From positions 76,853,429-76,917,428 of the forward strand of contig CM049312.1 in assembly GCA_026874595.1 (NCBI GenBank): DNA of 64,000 nucleotides. The letters are read 5' to 3'. This document shows, piece after piece, positions 56,349 through 64,000 of the stretch (positions within the stretch are counted from its first letter, which is position 1; each line of letters opens with the position of its first letter). The stretch is from Sipunculus nudus. Lineage: Eukaryota > Annelida > Sipuncula > Golfingiida > Sipunculidae. The position numbers and the translations under genes were made by a program. Under the pieces are notes generated by a model. The model had not been told where the DNA came from, searched no databases, and saw only the letters and a list, made by a program, of their open reading frames with translations.

Positions 56349-57007
56349 GATTTTTAAGACTAGGTGTACCGCATTTTAATGAAAAATGTTCTTCTCTAAA
56401 AATTGTTCTGTTCTTTATAATGAAACAATTAAAACACAATTTATCAACGGACATCTCATTATTTTTTTGTAATATATTTCGTAATAATTAGAATAAGAAA
56501 TAATAAGTGTAAATATATTTCATAACATAAAATCTCTTGATAATTTTTTTCCTGAATATAAATAAAAAGTCAAGTACTAACATAAACCCCGATCCAATCT
56601 TTCGATCATTTCAATGTTGTCGATTACACTGCCATCTGATGGCCGAGGCAGGAACAACAATGTGATCGAAGTGTAAAAGCTTCAACTTCTTCAAGATGAA
56701 GCTTGAATGTCCAGCATATACAAACTTAGCTTAAGGTCAAATGTACAGTGATGATCTAATTTAATATTTAAACCGTGCTGCACTTGTTCTGCTGTTTACC
56801 GACATCACGTGAGCCTGTGTGGGTATTCCACTTCATGGGATATTATTTCAGGGGATAGCGTAGGGGGTCATGCCACGCATTTTTGTTAGGAATGGCCACA
56901 GAGTACCTTTTGTCCATCTCGCTTTTAAAGGAATAATACACATAATTTTTACATATTGATTTCGAAAATATTCATCTTATTTACAGCTTCGTTTTATGTC
57001 TTTTTTG
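56081..57007. other. No gene seen; (TA)n
   Basis: 56,311-56,348 is a TA dinucleotide run with one interruption. The rest is AT-rich and non-coding. Confidence 0.45.
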
Positions 57008-57421
57008 TGGAGGTAATTATAACCGCCTCCATTTTTTAATGCTGGTTTATCAAATTCTTAACCTAAGTATATGTACATTTGCAGAGTTTCCATTTCGGTT
57101 TGGGACTTCTTGACAGGGCGGTAGCACTCGCTTCCTAGTTCCTACCATTTTATTCTGTATCCTGGTGTCACCATGGAGGGTGTCTACCGCACCTGCGGGT
57201 CCTGGGTGTGTAATCATCCCCATTGATGGGTAAAACACCGAGACTCTACCCAAAGAAGCACTCTTATGTAAATGGTACACGACTAGCTGTTGGGCACAGC
57301 CTTTCCCATTAAGCCTGCACGGAGAGTCCTGAACCTGGATGGGGGCCGACCATGAAAAATCTCACCCGCTCCTCGGCTGAGATTTTAACTCACGACCTCC
57401 CGGCTTGAGTTATGCATTTTA
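57008..57421 (-). mobile_element. tRNA-derived SINE, copy 3 (head decayed)
   Basis: Same body and orientation as the copies at 36.7 and 48.6 kb (CCAGGATACAGAATAAAATG region, GGTGCGGTAGACACCC, GCAGGCTTAATGGGAAAGG). The B box is damaged (GTGAGTTAAAATCTCAGCC) and the A-box part is lost or replaced after GCCGGGAGGTC, so this is the oldest-looking of the three. Confidence 0.7.
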
Positions 57422-57749
57422 CATTGAGAAACAAGAATACGGTCTCCGTGAACTACCTCACTGAATCCTGAACGGTGTTGGTTTTATATAGTACATGTAC
57501 ATGCATATGTTGTTGAATGTTTAAAATTGGAGGCGTTTTAAATCATATTTAAATTGTGAAAATATAGTTTTGAAAATTCAGCAAAAATTACATTCGTATA
57601 ACCAGAAGATAGGTCTATCTTCCGTAGTATATGCAGTGGGACTGAAGAAAATTGTGATGATTGTTTGAGGCGAGGGGGGGGGGGGGGAGGTCTTTTGCCC
57701 TCTTTATCATAAGAAGGGCTTGTCCGAGGAAGGTTTGTTTTCTTCTCCT

Positions 57750-57781
<32 letters not shown>

Positions 57782-58799
57782 TTATTATTTCAAAATATAT
57801 TTATACAGGATTACTTGTTCAAAAGTCATCGTGTTCTTCCACAATAGGCTCTGATAAAATTTATACATATAAATACATTAGCACTGTATTACATATAATC
57901 ATATAAATACATATACATGTAAAATCATGCATATTGTAAAGAGATAAAATTTAATACTCATGTAGGCTGTCCCCCTTACATTTTCTCACCAAGCAAGGCC
58001 CTTGATTTATCTAAGTATAGGTCATTTGGTATATGAATGTCACAGTAAAGGGACGAATATTATATCCCCGACTTGAAAACGTTGTTTATCTTGATGCTAA
58101 GAAGAATATTCAGTGAAGTTTGATCCTTGCAAAGAAGGATCGAACCATTCAATGAAAAAAATGGCCGGAAGTTGTTTGTACTCTTATGCATAGATAGACG
58201 CCTTCATGGACGATACGTCTGATGACTGATAATGGGTCGAATGTACTCTTTTATCAGATATATCTAACATTTTAGACAAAACATGATCCAGATATGATGG
58301 AATGTATAAAGTGTTATTAAAACCATAATTAACTTTATAAAAAGAAATTTAAATTCATAAAAGCTTAGGCCTATATGTCATCCGTCTTCATCTGATTGCA
58401 TATAGCGCAAAAACAAAGCCTTTTTAGAATAGTGAAATCAAATATAGATGAAATCTCACATTAAGTTTTTCTGAAATAGAAGGGAACAAAATAATAAAAT
58501 TGTATTTATGGACTTTTATTTATCCATAAGATCTACATTTTTCCCCCGTCTGTAAACGGACCGCCAGTATTGGCTCAACGGGTGTGGGTGTGTGTGTGTG
58601 TGTGTGGGGGGGGGGGGGTACATCACTGAGTTAACTCTTTGAGCAACTTAAAATGTATAAATCACGTAATATATCCTGAACTTCTATATAACTTAGAATT
58701 TGACGTAAACTTAACCATATCATGATTATATTATCCATCCAAAGATTAATTAAACAAATTATACATTATGTTGATTTTCTCAAATGTGGAGGGAAAGCA
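57422..58799. other. No gene seen; three simple repeats
   Basis: G run at 57,675-57,687, (ATT)n at 57,760-57,789, and a (GT)n run going into a G run at 58,587-58,618. Otherwise AT-rich non-coding sequence. Confidence 0.5.
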
Positions 58800-58989
58800 A
58801 ATTCTTATTTTGTCCAATGACGCCGACAGGGGGCGACACAGTCCGGACGCCAAATGACGCGATGACATTTCCCATAATCCTTTGTTTGAGCGATAAAATG
58901 CATGGTGGGGGCTGGTCTGCAAATTTGAACGAAGATAGCTGACAAATACAAGGAAAATCGCCTTAAATCACCCCAAATAACCACGCCAG
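58800..58989 (+). promoter_or_regulatory. Probable promoter and non-coding first exon of the plus-strand gene
   Basis: A CpG-containing patch carries TCCAATG (CCAAT-type), a CTCF-like CAGGGGGCG at 58,827-58,835, two ATGACG words, and ATTTCCCATAATCC, similar to the ZNF143-type promoter motif. It is followed by a candidate exon ending ACCACGCCAG|GTAATA at 58,989. Joined to the acceptor at 63,894/63,895 the frame is open back to an in-frame TGA at 58,926-58,928, consistent with ATG 63,912 as the start. The transcription start is not determined. Confidence 0.4.
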
Positions 58990-60329
58990 GTAATACATAA
59001 GATACGTAGATGGCAAAATATTGTGCAGTTTTCTTCTAAATTTCGCATAAAGCGGTGAAATATCTGTAAGGGTTTTCAGGCATGATGGCGTGGCTCCTCC
59101 AGCGCCGGTTGGGTCACAGCGACCTCGTTTGAATACGAGGGAAGTCATAACAAAAGAGTCCCATTTTCCTACATTGTCTGTTTACATAATCTCTGATAGG
59201 GATTAACATGACCTATAAGAGTACATCATACTTCGATCTGTTTGTAATGTTGTTGTTGTTTTGTGGTTTGTGATTCCAATCAGAGTGCACTTGCAGCGAA
59301 TCGGATCTTTAAGTTTAACGGTGACACCCCGATAGTGTGGCCACCAATAGACCGAGAAAGAGCTGTTGATCGAAGGCGAGGCAAATTCAGTCAGTCAGCT
59401 TAATTTTTTTAAGTCACCCTCTCCAATCAGTGATTGATAATACTACATTAATATTTTAGATGTGATTATATTGATGCATTGTTGATTAAGCTTGAATTTA
59501 AAGACGAGACCCTCGGAGATATTACTATTATTAGCCCGGATATCATTATTAATTATCTATTTAATATATTATAGCCAAGCAAATTAGGCCATAATAATTA
59601 TCATATAGGCCATAATAGGGTGCTTGTTATTGGTTCATATAAATTATAAGTGAAAGGAGTATGTAACCCTGGTTCCCAAGTGTGTAATTCTCAGCTTTTC
59701 ACCAAGGCAAATAGTGTGCAAAATTTTCTCTATTATTATATAATTTATATATTATAATAATAATTAGTATAATTCAGATTTTCATTATTAGGTCTTTTAA
59801 TTTAATTTTTAAAGATCCTTTTATGTTGAATTCATTACAATAGAATTAGTGTATTTAGGCCTTTGATTAAAATGTTGATTACTATTTTTATATTCAGTGA
59901 TTGTACTCTGTTTATATGGATAATCTAGCTTTGGTGCCTTAACTAAATATAAATTTTAAAAAATGTAGCCATAAATTTGATTTTCTTCTGCACATGTTTA
60001 AAACAAACATATATTATAGAGCCAGCAATTTTCCATTTCACACTTTAAATTGCTTAAATTCAATTTTTTAAAAGGGTCAAATTCAGTTTATTTTAGTTGT
60101 ATTTTTGGCCATATTTTACATCAGTATTTAGGGATAACATTTTTAAAATCAGACATGGGTTTTAAGATTGTTTAATACCAAATTTATTATGAAAGTGACT
60201 GAAATAATATTTTATATGTTTTGTAAAATTGATGTAAGTTTTAAAATCTTTTAATTATCCTATGCTGGTTTTGACACAGGAAATTCAGGTATTGACAGCT
60301 TTAGAAATATATATCTATGTCAAGGTAGA
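58990..60329. other. Intron-like, very AT-rich; no gene seen
   Basis: Dense TTA/TAA words (59,500-59,800) but no regular repeat and no exon. Confidence 0.4.
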
Positions 60330-60545
60330 GACTATGATCTGGTAGAATCAAGAATTTCTACTGGTAGAAACTACAATCCGAGTTTCTGCTGGTAAAAACC
60401 TTGATTTGAATCTGTACCAGTATAAACTCTTGATTCCACTGGTGGATACTCCAATCACAGTTCCTAAAGGTAAAAACTGCGATCCTACTGGTAGGAACTA
60501 CAATTCTACTGATAGGAACTCTAATTCTGTTGGTGCAATCCCCAA
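60330..60545. repeat. Degenerate minisatellite with self-complementary unit (part 1)
   Basis: About nine diverged units of ~20-26 bp vary around TCTACTGGTAGAAACT. Because AGTTTCTACYRGTAGAAACT is nearly its own reverse complement, units read alike on both strands (for example TTTCTACTGGTAGAAACT at 60,354 and TACTGGTAGGAACT at 60,485). Non-coding. Confidence 0.6.
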
Positions 60546-60954
60546 GTAAGTTTCTATGGTTGTAAAAAAAAATTAACAGGAAGAAAAGTCACAAATTCGG
60601 GTAGACAGACAAAAAATATTTTTTAAGTGGTACATTTAAAAATTAAATATGTGACTTTCTTCATACTTAAAATTGTGACTTTATTTCTTGTGACTTTTTC
60701 CCCTTCAAAACCTGCGTCTTCCTACCTGTATGTCCTTGTTCCTAACTACTCGACGGGTGTGAAGCATGTCGCAGGCAAGAAACCATTGTGATGTAAAAAA
60801 ATATTACCCTTGATGTTTGTCCTTCTAACAAAACTACTCACTAGGTGGGAAAGATCTCACAGGTAAGGCATTAATTAGGTGTTCACTTTTTTTTTTTATT
60901 GATAGATGCCACATCTGAAAGGTTTAGATAAAGGTTTGCTTAATCGGTGATCCT

Positions 60955-61262
60955 GGATCAATTGCAGTTTCTACTGGTTGGAACTGTGATTGGAGTCTGT
61001 ACCAGTAGAATTGGAGTTTTTACTGGTAGATTCTGATCTATGTCATGGTAGAGACTGCAATCTGGTAGATAAAGGTATGCTTAATCAATTAACCTGGATA
61101 TATCTCAGTTTCTGCTGGTAGGAACTGTGTGCGGAGTCTTTACCAGTAAAATCAGAGTTTCTGCTGATAAAGATTCTGAGCATGGTTTCTACTAGCAGAG
61201 ACTGATCAAAGTTTCTACCAGTAGAAACTCCCATTCTACCAGATCGCAGTCTCAACCCTGAC
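60955..61262. repeat. Degenerate minisatellite with self-complementary unit (part 2)
   Basis: Same unit family as 60,330-60,545, e.g. AGTTTCTACTGGTTGGAACT (60,966) and AGTTTCTACCAGTAGAAACT (61,209), the latter almost a perfect palindrome. The phrase AGACTGCAATCTGGTAGATA recurs. The two parts are separated by ~400 bp of unrelated sequence. Confidence 0.6.
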
Positions 61263-61507
61263 ATATATAAAACCAGTTCTGTTATTGTTTTCATTAAGGA
61301 GCCAGGCACGTTGTCAATAACATAGGACAATCAGCTGTACACATACATGTTTCAAAAGAATTGTCAGGATATTTCTTGAAAAAAAAATTGCATTAAAAAT
61401 TAAATTTTTCAAGTTTAGGAATTTCATTTCAGTCTGCCATATCCTCGATTCTGTCTGCATTTCAGCAGTCATGGAAAATCACTAGCTCTACATGTAGCAG
61501 GACATTT

Positions 61508-63175
61508 TTAGCTCAGCTGACTATAAGTCATCTGAGCTATAGTCGTGGTCCATTGTCCATCCTCCTGCCGTCAAGTTAACAGGGCACGTTTTGAAACCAT
61601 TTGACCTACAATTCCAAAATTTTGCATACCATTAGATGTCCCCAAAATCTCCTACCATACCGAAAATTGGGTCATTAGGACTTCATTCCTTCGAGATATT
61701 AAGAAAAAACCTCTGTTTTCCATAAAAAAGCCATTGTTACACTTCCTGTTGTTAGGCTGCCTAATATCAAAACCACTGATCTGTTTTTGATCATATTTAG
61801 TATTCATATTCTTCCATACATTTTCTATGAACATACAAAAAATTAGATCAGTGTTGGGTATTATTTTTATAATGCAATTTTTAAAAAATCAGGAAATATA
61901 TTTACTCACCTAACATGAGAATTGCTGAAGCTAGAGACTTTTCCAGGAATATAACTTTATTTAATCAAGATTTCTTTTTTTTTACCCAAAATTAGATCTG
62001 AATTTTAAAATTTTTTCAAATTATGAGCATAAATAAAAAATCAGTACCTTAAATTTTTGTCAGACTTTGGCAATGGCACGTTTTTTCCCTGTAAGCACTG
62101 TTGATTTAATTTTCACAGCATATATACATAAGGATTTAATCTTTTAAAATCTGAAATTTCAAAGGAATTTATTGAAAAGAGTAGCTTTTATTCAAGTTTT
62201 CATACACCATGTCAAGTGTTGTTTACATCTAGCGTAACCCACCCCAGGCAGCTTGGCTTGGCTCAGCTTGGCCACTACCAGCAGGCTTCCCCTCTGCCCT
62301 GCATTCCCCCCCCCCCAGATGGTGCATAAACTTGATGAATGTTATTTATTATTTTCTGTATTTGATTCATTCAAGATTATTCTAGGCTATGCTACATTTT
62401 AGATTTTGTATTGTACCACTAGGGTTACAATGATTAAAGTGCACATTTAATTGTGTCCACAAAGTGGTGTATTGCTATGAAAGTGTGGATGTTCATCAGA
62501 TAAATAATTCCTTACTTCAGAAGAGTAAAAATTTCACCAGGTGTGAAATTGACTATTAATTCCAGTAATAATAAAAATAATAAAATATATGTGTATGCAT
62601 AATATGACCCAATATGAGCTACACTCTCGATATATAATGATTGCAGCTTTTGCAACAATTCTAATATTTTAACATATATTTTCAGTTTTTTTACTCTGGA
62701 TATATAATGATTGCAACTTTTGCCACAATTCTAATATTTTAACTTATATTATCAGTTTTTTTTATTAAAAATTTATAAAACTTGTTAATAAAAAAAAATT
62801 ATTCAGATAAAAACTTTTAATGGAAAAAATGGAAATGCTAAAAAACTAAGCTTATATATAAACTTAAATGCATTATTCCCTTGAAAGTGAAATAAAGGTA
62901 TTAGTCCATTCTGTCAACTTGCCTGTCCATCTGTAATTTTCATATGCATCACAGTATCTCAAAACTTGTACTGTTTTTCTTCATGACAGTCTTGTCAGAG
63001 TATTAGTTTGCAATCATATATTTAGAACTTTACTATAACCAAGTAGGAGGGCCCCTTTCCTCTTAGCTTCTCGAAGTCTTATATAAATGAAAAACAATAC
63101 AATAGAATATTTTGCATATTTTGCATTCGCAAAAATTTCAAACTTCAGCTGAGCGCTGTGACCCATGGGTCCCTT
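61508..63175 (-). mobile_element. Family A element, copy A4 (inverted)
   Basis: Read on the minus strand it begins AAGGGACCCATGGGTCACAG + CGCTCAGCTGAAG and ends AGCTCAGATGACTTATAGTC + AGCTGAGCTAA. Both termini are complete, with the 12 bp palindrome and the terminal hairpin intact. The interior follows A1/A3 and includes the C run (62,306-62,316 on the plus strand, a G run in element orientation). A ~65 bp internal duplication (TATATAATGATTGCARCTTT) at 62,630-62,760 is shared with A3. Non-coding; it lies in the 5' UTR intron of the plus-strand gene. Confidence 0.8.
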
Positions 63176-63894
63176 TTTCTAATTTGCTGACTAATACTAA
63201 ATAAATAATGAAAGAGAGGCCCTTACTGGGTTTAAACATCAACTGTTCATACTCACTAGAGGTGGGGTCTTGTGCTAAAGCATAATTTTAGACTTGTTGA
63301 TGTTTCACCTAACTACACAGATCTAACAGCATAAGTCTTATTTTGTCACCATAAATGGGTTCTTTTATTTTAAAAAATGTGCAACAATAAATGTCAAACC
63401 CTAAAGATCCCCTCAAGATCTATCCTTAGGTCTGATGTATTTTACTCCCTACCATTTAGATAGATAGGTCTAAATGGTAACATCTGCATTGACTCCCTTT
63501 CCTGCTTGTCAAGTCTAGCCAAGACTCAGAGTCTCCGTATATATGTATATGCAGTTATGTAGTGCCTGTGCAGTTAAAAAGACTGATACCTGTCATTGTG
63601 GTTCCATTAATGCTAATGAGACATCAGTACATGTATGCAGCAAAAAGTTAGGTCCCTGTTCTCATATCTATGTGTACAAGTCGATGTTCGGACTTCATTT
63701 AATGGACTACAAAAGAGCTCTAGCTGGAGTTTCATTTCCAAGAAGTTGGCAAGAACAGGTGGTTTGAGGGCTGGGTTTAAAGTCGCTGAAACAGATGACC
63801 CAGAGACTCTTTTGGTGAAAAAAACCAGTTATGAAACAAATCTGCTGACAGGTTCTTCCAGATTACTTGTTTGAAACTTTTCTAATATTTTCAG
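63176..63894. other. Intron-like sequence before the plus-strand coding exon
   Basis: No exon recognised; short open frames at 63,543-63,874 lack support. Acceptor TTTCTAATATTTTCAG ends at 63,894. Confidence 0.4.
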
Positions 63895-63911
63895 GTAATA
63901 AAAGTGCAAAG

Positions 63912-64000
63912 ATGTTGAAACCAGAAGCAGACCGAATGCGAAATTTGCTCGTAGATGCCATCACAACATTATGTCGCAGTGGCCTCCGCTACAACTCAGA
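63912..64000 (+). CDS. N-terminus of an unidentified protein (runs off the window)
   Basis: After the acceptor TTTTCAG at 63,894 the exon runs GTAATAAAAGTGCAAAG and then ATG. Twenty-nine codons plus two bases follow, open to the edge: residues MLKPEADRMRNLLVD then AITTLCRSGLRYNS. The composition is like a charged amphipathic helix followed by a Cys-containing helix end, and there is no signal peptide. Codon composition and the absence of repeats contrast with the AT-rich surroundings. I do not recognise the family from 29 residues. Joined to the candidate exon at 58.9 kb, the frame is closed upstream by TGA, supporting this ATG. Confidence 0.6.
   Translation, partial: MLKPEADRMRNLLVDAITTLCRSGLRYNS

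Overview
The window looks like AT-rich, intron- and repeat-dominated nuclear DNA of an invertebrate animal, most likely a bivalve mollusc. The reasons are: split genes with GT/AG introns, several tRNA-derived SINEs, many MITE-like elements, and abundant elements with palindromic GCTCAGCTGA / GTCAGCTGAGCTAA ends and (GACA/GACG) tails of a kind I associate with bivalve genomes. The assignment to bivalves is inference. No bacterial-style operons, rRNA genes, intact tRNA genes or CRISPR arrays are visible.

Only two host genes can be supported. On the minus strand, two coding exons (46056-45354 and 35024-34892) join in phase to give the first ~278 residues of a predicted zinc metallopeptidase of the fungal YIL108W / Metallopep type. 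Its start is fixed by an in-frame stop 12 nt upstream. A plausible promoter with a non-coding first exon lies near 54.0 kb. The exon that should carry the HExxH zinc site was not found, so the second coding intron appears to run past the left edge (at least ~34.9 kb). On the plus strand, a promoter-like region with a non-coding exon at ~58.9 kb probably belongs to a gene whose first coding exon begins at 63,912 and runs off the right edge.

The rest is repeat. From left to right: the end of a tandem-unit element (1-650); a degenerate relative of the big 28.7-34.1 kb element (2.96-4.09 kb); assorted MITEs and SINEs; a nested locus at 10.7-13.1 kb, where one ~450 bp repeat ('family C') is interrupted by a 1.75 kb 'family A' element and by a small non-LTR retrotransposon scrap with a C2H2 zinc finger; more copies of A (20.0-21.6, 38.3-41.5 and, inverted, 61.5-63.2 kb) and of C (1.2, 16.9, 47.5, 50.2 inverted, 55.6 kb); and a 5.4 kb 'family B' element (28.68-34.07 kb) made of ~13 tandem ~337 bp units with a recent 1.36 kb four-unit duplication. 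A and B have unrelated interiors but nearly the same palindromic ends, which is the most interesting structure here. Three ~400 bp tRNA-derived SINEs lie in the same orientation (36.7, 48.6, 57.0 kb).

Limits: exons under ~150 bp in this AT-rich, repeat-filled sequence can be missed by eye. Repeat identities were judged by reading, and no percent identities are claimed.
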